Assembly: GCF_050624435.1 (NCBI RefSeq)
Contig: NC_134535.1
Span: 71,358,494-71,422,493, forward strand
Reading direction: 5' to 3'
DNA length: 64,000 nt
Source: Tenrec ecaudatus
Lineage: Eukaryota; Chordata; Mammalia; Afrosoricida; Tenrecidae
Shown here piece by piece: positions 1 through 10,033 of this stretch (the stretch's first letter is position 1; the number at the start of each line of letters is the position of its first letter). The translations under genes and the position numbers were made by a program. The notes beneath the pieces were generated by a model. The model made no database searches and was not told where the DNA came from. It worked only from the letters and a program-made list of their open reading frames with translations.

Positions 1-1529
1 TAGAGAATGAAGTGCTTTCAAATGCTGAGTAAAATTTTAGGATAAGTATCGTTGGCGAACAAGCACATTCCAAGTCCAGATTCCAACTTTTATATTTTTG
101 CAAGGTGAATTCCTATTACAGTCCATTTTCCCCTTCACCAGGGCTCTCTATGTACATGTGATTCCCTGTCCCACCCCCACAACCCAAAGATCATCAGTGA
201 GAAAGACTATTTGTCTACAAGTTAGGGTGGAGATTGATGGTACCGCTAACATTAAAGAATTCTCCTTGTACTATTGTCAAAACACACTTATTGTGGTTTT
301 CAGCATCAATAGGGTGAAACTGCCATTTTAAAAGCCAGTTTTTCATATAGATTTGACTCCAATTACAAATTTATTAACTTATCATCAGATACTGAAATTA
401 AAAAACAAATTGCATGTCTGTTCTCATCAAGGTTACTCTAATGGCAATACTTTATTTTATACAATTTAATAATTCTAAAAAAGTGTGCTCTGTGCTCGGG
501 CATTAATTTTTAGGAAGTAAATAAGAGTGCTACCTCTAAAATAAAACTGTGCCACTTTTAAAATAAAAAAGCACACAAAATAAAATGGAATGTGGGCAAA
601 AATCCAATAGATGCCGTGTTAGGAAGTATCTTCTTAATGATTTTGATATTGGTATACCAACATAGACTAGGAGATATCCTTCACCTTGCTTCTTAATACC
701 TTCCCAATAGGTTCAGAATTATCTGATGTGCCAATCAGGTTATTCGAGAGCCACTGTTATTTTCCAAGTTACTTATTTTATGACTAACACAAATGGGTGT
801 ATGTATGCATTGAGGATTTGGAAATTTTTGTTGTATGAATGCTTTGGAAAACAAAATCATTCCTAATGACTTGAATGTTATAGATTTTAAAGTGTTCATA
901 TTTTGCATTAAAATTCAGTGTACAATTGCTAGACAAAATAACTTTCCACTGAGTTCCTGAAATGTTAATATATCCAACATTCTGTAGAGCCAATCATATG
1001 TCTCATAAATTTGACTACTTATGTCCCAAATGTGTGTGTGTGTGTGTGTTAACGGATAGTACACTTGTACTTGTTATTTTGCTACAGTAGCATTCCCTTA
1101 TTGTGAAAAATCTGTGTTTCCTTATTCTAATTAATTAACTGTGCATAGAATGGGCAGATCTGGATTTATATTTCTGGAAATATCTTTGAGAGGGTTATAA
1201 GAAATAGACAAGAAGGTAGTTTCTAAATAAAAGTTCACAAACCAGCTTTTACAAAGTATAATTCAATTCAAAATATATTCACTTTGGACGTAAACAATTC
1301 ATCACATAGGGTTGGAGTATATTTTTTTAGGAAATGAGAGAGGATTCAAAAAGCTCATTGAGAAATGCAGTGAAAAGATAATCAAATTTTCCATGAAGGT
1401 CTTGAAGCACCCTCATATTTATTTCCTTCATAAAGTTTGCTATTATGCATAGGATGGCTTCTGTAGTATAATGGAGAAAAGAAAATGGATTTTAAGTTAA
1501 AAGACCTGCGTTTATTAATTTATTTATGA
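1..1529. other. AT-rich flank, nothing recognised
   Basis: There is no coding pattern or recognisable repeat except a short (TG)n run at 1031-1049. The small open frames here are short and unlike any family I know. Confidence 0.5.
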
Positions 1530-1757
1530 CAGAGGTGGGGAACACTGTCCCTCTAGCCATATAAGGCTGCAAGATCATCAATACCAGTTAATACCATAGG
1601 CCTCCATCAATGTTCCAGCCATTACCTTCGGGGTGAGTTAAATTAAATGCTCAACTAAATATAGCAGGCTAGCTTTTAAGTTGATAATGTCGTATGATCC
1701 AGAGTGATGGTTTAACTCCCCAATTGGCCCTTTGGGAGAAAAAGGGTTTCCTACTCT
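1530..1757 (+). mobile_element. Possible non-autonomous hAT-type DNA transposon relic
   Basis: The segment starts CAGAGGTGGGGAAC, a hAT-like terminus (CAGNGGTG). It ends near 1740-1757 with GGGTTTCCTACTCTTC, which resembles a decayed inverted copy of that start. No 8-bp target duplication is visible. The family is unidentified and the call is tentative. Confidence 0.3.
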
Positions 1758-2639
1758 TCTTAAGTTTCCCACTGACTTAAGAGGACATGTGCGTGGGTCT
1801 ATTGAGGCAAAACACATAACTCGTCATTTTTATTCTGTAACAATCAGAATATCTAATACCTTAACATGGAAGATTGGGAAGAGGAAGTGATTAAATATAT
1901 ATTTATCAGAATATAACACAAATAAAAATGTAATTATGTTCAATATTTAGAAATAATCATTGCAGTTCACATCTTTTCTCATTAAATTCAAAAGTTTGAA
2001 TAAGAAATTTTTTAAATAGGTGATAGAAAAACTAATTTCAATGAAAAAAAAACACCGCCACTAAGTTGATTCTAACTCAGTCTACTATAAATGTATACTT
2101 CTTCAAAGAGAAAACTAAATATAAACAGATATAGTAGAAAAAACTAATTTTGGAAGTACTAAAGCCCTCCTCAAAAAAAAAAAAGAAAAAGAAAATCCTA
2201 GCGTGTGAGCCAAAAATGAGAACATTCCTTACTTTACCCTGAAATTTATGAGGTAAGGGTCCTATGCTTTTGTTTTTGTGAAACAAAATATTTTAATCAG
2301 CCTTAATAGACTATTGACTACCAGTAGTTTTTCTAGCTTATTTCATTATATATTAATTTAAAAGAAAGAAATTAAAAAGCTTTTTATTATGAAAATAAAA
2401 TAAAAATCTTGAACTGGTTATGAACTTATGATCATTAAAATATTGCTTACAGCAATATTGCTGAATATTACCAAGAATTACAAATCAAACCTGAAAAGGT
2501 GTGGAGATAATCCAAGTAGAGTAAGTGTAAATAGATCTTAAATTAAAAATTCAAAATAAAAAATATTCCTAATTAGATACAAATATGCTAAGGGAATTGA
2601 ATAAGATACTGTGAAAAACAGGGTGTTGGGGGAACAGCG
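1758..2639. other. AT-rich flank, nothing recognised
   Basis: Unique-looking AT-rich DNA with short poly(A) runs near 2042 and 2175. I see no gene or clear repeat. Confidence 0.4.
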
Positions 2640-3218
2640 AGTAAAATAAATATAGGGGAAAAGTTTCAAACCCAATCCAGGGATTATATACAGCAGCCAA
2701 CTAAATAAGAAGGGGGAAAGAAAGAGGGGAGAAAAAAAACCATGGGTAGGGGGGAGCAGGGCAGTAACTCACACAATGAGGGTATTGTTTATATCTCCAC
2801 AAGAGAGGGAGACTGGGACCAGGCTTCAACCTGATGCACTAAGATGTGAATACAGCAAACTGGCATGTACCAGGGAAACAATAGAAAGGTCTGTGGGGCA
2901 GCCCCAACCCCAACTATGTGGACAGCTCCCCCCACCAAAAAATGTACTTCAGAGGACAGCACTTGGGGCTACAGCTTGGGGAGAGGGGTACATCAGATTA
3001 GAGCACACGGGAGAAATGAAAAGGGATGGAGAGGGAGGAGAAGATGTCCTGGTCCACCAAGCCCTGAGGATGATGTTCCTGCTCGGAGCAGACAATTCAT
3101 TGGGAGGACTACAGGGCCAGCCCCATCACAGGCCACAGCGTCCCTCACTGAACCATGGTGCTGTGGGGGACGGCTCTGGAGACACAGTGCTGGAAAAGTG
3201 CACGGTCTGGTCTGGCCC

Positions 3219-3830
3219 CATCACACTGGGGCGAGGCACTACAGACTGGCTCCATCACACTGGGGTGAGGCACTACAGTCTGGCTCCATCACACTGGGGC
3301 GAGGCACCACAGACTGGCTCCATCACACTGGGGCGAGGCACTACAGACTGGCTCCATCACACTGGGGCGAGGCACCACAGACTGGCCCCATCACACTGGG
3401 GCGAGGCACTACAGTCTGGCTCCATCACTCTGGGGCGAGGCACTACAGACTGACCCCATCACACTGGGGCGAGGCACTACAGTCTGGCTCCATCACTCTG
3501 GGGCGAGGCACCACAGACTGGCCCCATCACACTGGGGCGAGGCACTACAGTCTGGCTCCATCACTCTGGGGCGAGGCACTACAGACTGACCCCATCACAC
3601 TGGGGCGAGGCACTACAGTCTGGCTCCATCACTCTGGGGCGAGGCACTACAGTCTGGCTCCATCACTCTGGGGCGAGGCACTACAGACTGACCCCATCAC
3701 ACTGGGGCGAGGCACTACAGTCTGGCTCCATCACTCTGGGGCGAGGCACTACAGACTGGCCCCATCACACTGGGGCGGGGCACTACAGACTGGCCCCATC
3801 ACACTGGGGCGAGGCACTACAGAGCAAGCA
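3219..3830 (+). repeat. 34-bp minisatellite, 18 units, within an L1 3' UTR
   Basis: Units beginning CATCAC start at 3219 and then at every 34 bases through 3797, giving 18 units with no length change. The core is CATCACACTGGGGCGAGG followed by CACTACAGWCTGGCYC. From 3389 two variants alternate (CACAC...GTCTGGCTC and CACTC...GACTGACCC), forming a 68-bp higher-order dimer. The L1 at 53025-53050 has a single related unit (CCACCACACAGAGGCAAACC). The units lack stop codons in several frames, so long open frames over this array are artefacts. Confidence 0.95.
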
Positions 3831-3839
3831 GACTGATGA

Positions 3840-4159
3840 AACCCCAGGGAATACCTGAAAAGTAGACTTTGGAGACAGAGTGTGGCACCCCATTAGACTC
3901 GACTGGAAAAACTTGTAAAGTCTAACAAACAGACCTTGAACTATTTATTTACAGGCTTTTCCATTTTGGTCAGGGACTTTCTTCTAGCTATTGTTATTGT
4001 GTTTTTGGTGGCTGTTATCGTTTTGTTGGTTTTCACTTCCTTTGTTTTGTTATTTGGCTTTGCCAGGTTTTGCACTTATTAATGTATCCGCATGTCTATC
4101 TAGATAAGATAAGCGGGATAATAATTTGGAGATGAAAAGGATGGGACCAGTGGTTCCCC
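3840..4159 (+). other. L1 3' UTR between the two arrays
   Basis: This matches 53090-53395 of the other L1 copy (AGACTGGACAGG / AGACTCGACTGGAAAA, AACAGACCTTGAACTA, GATAAGATAAG). It includes a GTTTT-rich stretch, the counterpart of the T-rich tract at 53222-53246. No gene is present. Confidence 0.7.
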
Positions 4160-4592
4160 GGGGGGGGGTACAGGAGAGGGGAGGTGGGGGGGGTACAGGA
4201 GAAGGGGATGTGGGGGGGTACAGGAGAAGGGGAGGTGGGGGGGTACAGGAGAAGGGGGGTTGGGGGGGTACAGGAGAAGGGGGGTTGGGGGGGTACAGGA
4301 GAGGGGAGGTGGGGGGGGTACAGGAGAAGGGGAGGTGGGGGGGTACAGGAGAAGGGGAGTTGGGGGGGTACAGGAGAGGGGAGGTGGGGGGGTACAGGAG
4401 AAGGGGAGGTGGGGGGGTACAGGAGAAGGGGAGGTGGGGGGGTACAGGAGAGGGGAGGTGGGGGGGTACAGGAGAAGGGGAGGTGGGGGGGTACAGGAGA
4501 AGGGGAGGTGGGGGGGGTACAGGAGAGGGGAGGTGGGGGGGTACAGGAGAAGGGGAGGTGGGGGGGGTGCAGGAGAAGGGGGGGTGGGAGAA
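4160..4592 (+). repeat. G-rich 25-bp minisatellite, 17 units, within an L1 3' UTR
   Basis: Units start with TACAGGAGA near 4169 and recur every 24-26 bases through 4568. Each reads GTACAGGAGAAGGGGAGG, then T, then a run of 6-8 G. The top strand is almost pure purine and every unit holds several G-runs, so G-quadruplex formation is plausible. Related L1 copies carry one such tract each (53401-53435 on plus; the C-rich complement near 50590-50612). All six frames stay open across the array, giving spurious glycine/arginine- and proline-rich frames. Confidence 0.95.
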
Positions 4593-5051
4593 AGGAAAGG
4601 GGGCGGGCGGGTAACCATCCCAGGGACAAGGGAACAAGTTAACTATGATGAATGGAGGGAAGGTCAGAGGATGCCTAGTGGGGCTCAATCAAGGGCCATG
4701 TAGCAGCGAGACATTACTGAATCCGAATGAAAGCCGAACATGATGGTGGGACAAGAGGAAAGTAAAAGGAAATAGAGGAAAGAACCAGGAGGCAAAGGAC
4801 ATTTATAGAGGCCTAAATACAGGTATGTACATATGTAAATACTTATATAATGAGAGGGGAACAGAACTCTGTACTCATATCTATATGTTAAGATTTAAGG
4901 TTGCAGATGGACATTGGGCCTTGACTTAAGTCCTCCCTTAACACAAGAGCACTTTATTCTAACAATCCGGCATTCTGTGATGCTCACCTTCCCGACACGA
5001 TAGTTGAGGACAAAATGGGTGCATAAGCAAATGTGGTGAAGAAAGCTGATG

Positions 5052-5222
5052 TGGGGAGGGAGGGTAAAAAATGAGGACCTGATGCCAGGGACTTAAGTGG
5101 AGAGCAAATGTTTTGAGAATCATGAGGGCAATGAACATACAAATGTGCTTTACACAAGTGATGTGTATATGGATTGTGATAAGAGTTGTATGAGCCCCTA
5201 ATAAAATGATTAAAAAAAAAAA
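5052..5222 (+). mobile_element. Nested 5'-truncated L1 tail with 13-bp target-site duplication
   Basis: These 171 bp match the extreme 3' end of the younger L1 subfamily (compare 54780-54950: GAGGGCAATGAA, CTAATAAAATGATT) and end in poly(A). They are flanked by AAGAAAGCTGATG at 5039-5051 and 5223-5235. Removing the insert and one duplicate restores the host L1 reading GTGAAGAAAGCTGATGGTGC, which matches 54120-54140. This is a textbook target-primed insertion. Confidence 0.95.
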
Positions 5223-5235
5223 AAGAAAGCTGATG

Positions 5236-6035
5236 GTGCCTGGCTATCAAAAGATATAGTATCTGGTGTCTTAAAGGCTTGAAGATAAACAAGCAGCCAT
5301 CTAGCTCAGAAGCAACGAAGCCCACATGGAAGAAGCACACCAGTCTGTGTGATCAATAGGTATCGATAGGATCAGATATCAGGCATCTAAGACCTAGAAT
5401 AAAACTTACCTAAGGAGAATGGGGGGAGGCATGGAGTGGAGACCCAATGCCCATCCGTAGACAATTGGATATCCCCTCACAGAAGGGTCACAGAGAAGAG
5501 ATGAGCCAGTCAGGGTGCAGTATAGCACCGATGAAGCACACAACTTTCCTCTCGTTCTTTGGTGCTTTCTTCACCCCACTATCATGATGTCAATTTTACC
5601 TTACAAAATCAGATTAGACCAGAGCATGCACACTGCTACAGATAAGAGCCCAAACACAGGGAATCCAGGTTCGAGAAAGTCCTTAGGGTCAACAATGAGA
5701 AGAGAGATACCAGGAGGATTAGGGGAGAAATGGGGAATCAATCACAAGGATCAACCTAGAACCCCCTCCCATGGGGACGAACAATGGAGAAGTGGGTGAG
5801 GGGAAATGGAGGACAATATAAGATATGAAAATAATAATCTATAACTTATCAAGGGTTCGTAATGGAGGGTAGGCAGGAGGAGAAGAAATGGGGAGATGAT
5901 ATCAGGGGCTCAAGTGGGAAGAGAATGCTTTGAAAATGATGATGGCGGCACATGTGCAAATGTGCTTGACACACTGCATGAATGTATGGATGTGATAAGA
6001 GATGTAAGAGTCCCCAGTAAAAGTATTAAAAAAAA
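5236..6035 (+). mobile_element. Older L1 3' UTR, 3' part and tail
   Basis: This continues the host element after the nested insert: CTATCAAAAGATATAG, CAAGCAGCCATCTAGCTC, GGAAGAAGCACACCAG and so on, matching 54135-54290 and onward. It ends GTCCCCAGTAAAAGTATT plus A-run near 6035. The tail variant differs from the nested insert (CCTAATAAAATGATT) and resembles the inverted copy at 21590-21945, consistent with an older subfamily. Confidence 0.85.
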
Positions 6036-7154
6036 TTGGGGAAAAAGGAAAGTGTAAAAAAGCAAGGGATTGGGATAAGAGATATACTTGCTTTAAAATT
6101 TTTTCATAAGCTCAAAATTTCTTTTTGTAATACTCATGTCCTCTTAACGGATTTTAAAGCAATCATCCCTGCTATAATAATTCTTTTATGAACAGCACAT
6201 AAGTGAAATAAAGTAATGACAAAACATAAAGGGCAAGAAGACCAGCTCAGAGGACCTTGGCAAACAGCTAAAATGTAAAGCATGCACAAAACGTTGATGG
6301 CAGAATAAAGCAGACTTAAAAATTATGGGAATGCTACAAATTGCCCATTGTGTAGAGTCTTAACAAAGCTTGATTTTAATGTAAGTATTATAATTACTAT
6401 TTGCATATAATTATAATGATCATTTCCACAAATAACTAGGTCTCTCAGTCTTTAAGTGCATTTCTCAACGATAAGATCATGTGAATACATGGATATATAC
6501 AAATGAAAATCTAAAAGGCAGGGAGGTGTGCAAAGATGTTTAGATTTTATGTCAATAATCATGATGTCATCACTGTTAGGGATTATCATCTGTGATATTA
6601 CTGCACTGAAAGAACGCCATGGTGCTGTGATGTTTGTCAGCTTGATTTCTTAAAGTTGCAAGGCACTGTAAGAAAATTAGAAACACCCAGTGCCAAAACT
6701 AGAAGACTAAAATTCACATTCAATTAATGATTTATTTTGCATAGAGAAGACTCATATTAACACAGAACACACTAGAATACGAGCACATCCCTTACCCAGG
6801 AACCTTCAAGTCTATAGTCCACAAGGGATGCCTCATTTGTGATGGCTGGGCATGCCCGAGGGTGTAGCCTGCTGTCTCTAGGAATGGACCCATTTCTGCA
6901 CATCACAAAAAAGATCAGATTCAGCTCAGGGGACCATCTGAAGAGTGGACAGAGAGAAATAGAAGTAAGCAGAATAATCACCGAGGATTTCCAGCTAGAG
7001 AGAGGGGCAGAAGTAATGCCAGTGGTCCCTACAGAATAGGTCGATGCAAAGAGGTTTGGGCACCATAAAAAATATGATAGAATGTAATAAAATGTGATAG
7101 ACCAGTTGTGTACTAAATAATTAAAGTAAGTATATACTGCTGAGATGAATCAAG
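6036..7154. other. Flank with no recognised feature
   Basis: AT-rich unique-looking DNA. I see no gene or clear repeat. Confidence 0.4.
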
Positions 7155-7350
7155 GAGTCCCTGGATCGTGCCCAGGAGGGTGTTAACCGACAGGTTGGCA
7201 CTTGGAACTCATGCAGAGGTTCCTCAGAAGAAAGGACTGGTGATCTCATTCCAAGAGCTCACAGCCATCAAAAACACCAAGGAAGATGCAGCTGCTCTGA
7301 AACACAAAAGGTCGCCATGAGTCAGAATTGACTTGAAAGTATTTTTTTTA
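7155..7350 (+). mobile_element. AfroSINE (diverged)
   Basis: The head GAGTCCCTGGATCGTG, the GTTAACCGACAGGTTGGCA box and the tail GTCGCCATGAGTCAGAATTG (7311-7330) give the family; the copy ends in a T-rich tail. Confidence 0.8.
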
Positions 7351-7849
7351 ATGAACCAAATAATTTGCATCCCATAGTAATTTTTGTTTGTTTGTTTTGC
7401 ACCTTAGGATAATCATAGTGATACAAATAATCCCTAAAATTGTAAATATGTTTCACAGTAAGTACTTTTGCATTATAATGAATAGCAACAAATATTTACG
7501 CATAAAGAAATAACATTCTCCTTCTAAATTAAAACTCAGGAAAGATGGATTATGCCTGAGTCATATAAACGTGCCAGAGTTTTTATGAGAAAATGTTATA
7601 TTAAAACAATTATGGTTATGGTATAATCATTACCATTATGAGATAATTTGCATTGGGTAGAAAAGCAGGCAATTTAAAATTACATACGCAAGTCCTAGTA
7701 AGTTCGGTCTCCAATAAATACTAAATAAATTAGAGTATTTCGACGCAAACCTATTGGTTTATCAAAGTGTTTAAATTGTACCTGTTATTTTAAATACCTG
7801 AGCATCTGCAGCTTCTATTGGAAGGCACTATGGTTGTGAATAGCCTTAA
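7351..7849. other. No recognised feature
   Basis: AT-rich sequence with nothing recognised. Confidence 0.4.
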
Positions 7850-8035
7850 TTGTGAGATAACCCTGAGTTTTAGTGTGGGTGATGTCACATACTGGCTTTT
7901 TCTCTGGATAAATAGTTGAACTTCATTGTAGGTCTGTTTTATTCACTCATCTGTGATATCCGGCTAGTAACCTCTACCCACAGAGTTGTTTTGAATATTT
8001 AAAGGTATTATGTAGGTTAAGTGCATATCCCACAA
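7850..8035 (+). mobile_element. MIR-like ancient SINE
   Basis: CTCATCTGTGATATCC, CCCACAGAGTTGTTTTGA and TTATGTAGGTTAAGTGC follow the order of the MIR core and 3' part (cf. CTCATCTGTAAAATGG, CACAGGGTTGTTGTGA). A (CA)n run follows at 8194-8210. Confidence 0.6.
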
Positions 8036-8330
8036 TATTTGTTTCCTTCTTATGTGGCATCCTTTCTCCTTATCAAATTAACTCTACCTTTTTTTTTAAA
8101 TTGGAAGACTTTGATCTAACCCATATGAGCTCTTTAAGATATTCTTGAATGGAAAATACATTTCAACTAACTGATGAAGGGCATTTTATCTATACACACA
8201 CACACACACATTCACATTTACACGTATATCATTACATGAAATGTATTATATTTATATGCTACACGTTTATTTCTATATTCTCAATTGTCATGTTGTGCAG
8301 CCAGAGACAGAGTATAAAATACCCTATCAC

Positions 8331-8506
8331 CCAAACCCCTGCCTTTCGAGTGGATTCAGACTTTCAGCAACCTCATAGGTCAGCGTGGAACTGCCAGGGT
8401 TTCTGAGGCGGTCCATCATTCCGGCAGTGTACTTCCTAGTCTGTTTCACAGGGAGCGGTTACGAGGTTGGAGCCCCTGACCATTCAGTTAGCAGTTCAAA
8501 GCTGCT
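8331..8506 (-). mobile_element. AfroSINE, inverted
   Basis: In inverse order the copy has CGAGTGGATTCAGACT, CTCATAGGTCAGCGTGGAAC and CATTCAGTTAGCAGTTC, a rearranged AfroSINE complement. Confidence 0.7.
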
Positions 8507-9320
8507 CATAAAATAATGAATGGTTTCGAACTACACCTTCCGACCAAACTAGTGGTTTATACTTATTTTCTAGAGTCCATATGAAACCCATGGTTCCATG
8601 AGCTTGTTGGCTGGAGCATGGCACTAAGGAAGTGACATTTAAGGGTCATGTAAATTACATGCTGACATCTTTCTTGCAATGTTAAGTATGGTGACTCCTT
8701 ACCCTCTGCTCTTAAGTGTATGCTGGCGGGCCCCAAAAGGCATCAGGAAAGAGAGTGGGGGAAAGCTCAGCACATGTCTAGGCCCAATGCTCTATGAATA
8801 AATTAGTAAATAAAAAAGAAAATGTTACATGATGATAAATGTGGGGTGCTTGTTTTTCACACATTCTAATGTCATAGTTATTAACTTAACCATTGGACTA
8901 GAAGTGGAAACATATGCATTACCTAGTGATCATGTAGAATTCTATATTGGGATGGGGGTTGCTGGGCCTTCCATGGGGAATTTCAAGATGTAGATGTCTT
9001 TATCACAGCTTGAATATCTAAAACCTATCATTCCCCTTGGAGAAGAAGCATATTCACTACTAACTGTTGTAGGCACAGGGGCCACCCCCCTTTCTTCCTC
9101 TAGTCATGGACCTATAAGGTAGTAAACGTTTGAGGACAATGTTCTTTTAATCTTTAAAAGATGGTCAAAACAACAAATCTTCTAGCAAGTTTAAGTGGGA
9201 TGGGTGAGGAGCTTGAGGGAGGGAGAATGAGAGGGATTGGTGAGAGGGTGGGGGGGGGGTGGAGAGAGACAGAGAGAGAAAACACAAATGGAATGATTTT
9301 GTCCTGGAATAATTCTGGAA
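8507..9320. other. No gene; purine-rich stretch
   Basis: Nothing coding is seen. About 9190-9280 is a strongly purine-rich tract containing a run of nine G and (GA)n, a possible triplex or H-DNA sequence. Confidence 0.5.
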
Positions 9321-9523
9321 GGAGTCCTCCTGGCACAGATACCTGTTCAGCTACCAACCAAGAGCTCAGCATACCTATCTTGCCAACCGTTCTTTGGGAG
9401 ACAGATACAGAAAGCTGATTCTAGGATTACAGCCTTGGAAAACCTTTAGGGTAGTTCTACACTGTCCTGCAGGGTCACTCTGAGTTGGAAATGATTTGAT
9501 GGGAACGGGTTTGGATTTGGGAA
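9321..9523 (+). mobile_element. AfroSINE
   Basis: GGAGTCCTCCTGGCACAGAT head, TTCTAGGATTACAGCCTTGG middle and CTGCAGGGTCACTCTGAGTT tail, followed by GGGTTTGGATTTGGG. Confidence 0.8.
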
Positions 9524-9916
9524 GATGACTACGGATTCTGTCTATATCAATGTTTCGCGTGTGCTCTGCTTTGCACTGGTGCAATTTTGTGTCCTGCCAC
9601 ATTACCAGGTGTCACATTTTTCATGTGCTTCAAATGTACAATTTTACTTCCTTTCCTTTTGGTAACAATATAATCAGTGTTTGAAATGAAGACAACCAAC
9701 GAGCAAAGAACAAATGCTAGATGGCTTTCCTTTGATAAGAGACCCATCCGTCAGTGTATTAGTATTAGACAGGGTAAATGCAGCACCTCCCATGGAGTAG
9801 GCAAAGGATGTCTGGGAGTTCAGGACACTGATAGGCACTGACTAAGCATGACTTGACCAGCAGGTGACAAAAGGAGTAAGAACTAAGGAGGTAGCTTATA
9901 ACTAAAAGCCCATAGT

Positions 9917-10033
9917 TACTGTATAGTCTCATGTATAAGCCAAGTTTTCCAGCATATTTTAATGCAATTTTTATAGTACAATTAAGTGCCTCAGCAGATA
10001 TTCGGGTCAGCTTATACTCAAATATATACAGTA
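9917..10033 (+). mobile_element. 117-bp MITE with ~28-bp terminal inverted repeats
   Basis: The left end TACTGTATAGTCTCATGTAT and the reverse complement of the right end (TACTGTATATATTTGAGTAT) are imperfect inverted repeats, continuing into ATAAGCC / ATAAGCT. The body contains TTTTCCAGCATATTTTAATG and GTGCCTCAGCAGATATTCGG. It resembles a widespread small DNA transposon whose ends read TACCGTATATACTCGAGTAT; mismatches look like CpG decay. The family name is not certain. Confidence 0.7.

Larger units (their letters stand above)
2640..5051 (+). mobile_element. Older L1 3' UTR, 5' part (interrupted)
   Basis: This segment is collinear with the 3' UTR of the better-preserved L1 at 52400-53880: matching blocks include CAGCAGCCAACTAAA / ATAGTAGCCAACTAAA, the GAGGGTATTGTT block, AAGATGTGAATACA, and GCATAAGCAAATGTGGTGAAG. 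It contains two internal tandem expansions (3219-3830 and 4160-4592). It is broken after 5051 by a nested insertion and resumes at 5236. The 5' boundary is approximate. Confidence 0.8.

Noticed and set aside
2776-3836. Two long overlapping open frames (225 and 323 codons) of histidine/tryptophan-rich repeat protein
   Set aside because: They run over the 34-bp array, whose unit lacks stops; 34 is not a multiple of 3, so three units give a 34-residue pseudo-repeat. The sequence is L1 3' UTR, not coding.
3219-4592. CRISPR array
   Set aside because: The units are contiguous with no unique spacers, and the host is a mammal.
4050-4703. Multiple long Gly/Arg-rich (plus) and Pro/Ser-rich (minus) open frames
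   Set aside because: They are produced by the stop-free 25-bp G-rich array in all frames on both strands; there is no start context, no conservation and a 3' UTR origin.
2590-6090. A target-site duplication for the older host L1 (AAGGGAATTGAATAAGATA versus AAGGGATTGGGATAAGAGA)
   Set aside because: Similar but mismatched and with spacing differences; could be chance in AT-rich sequence.
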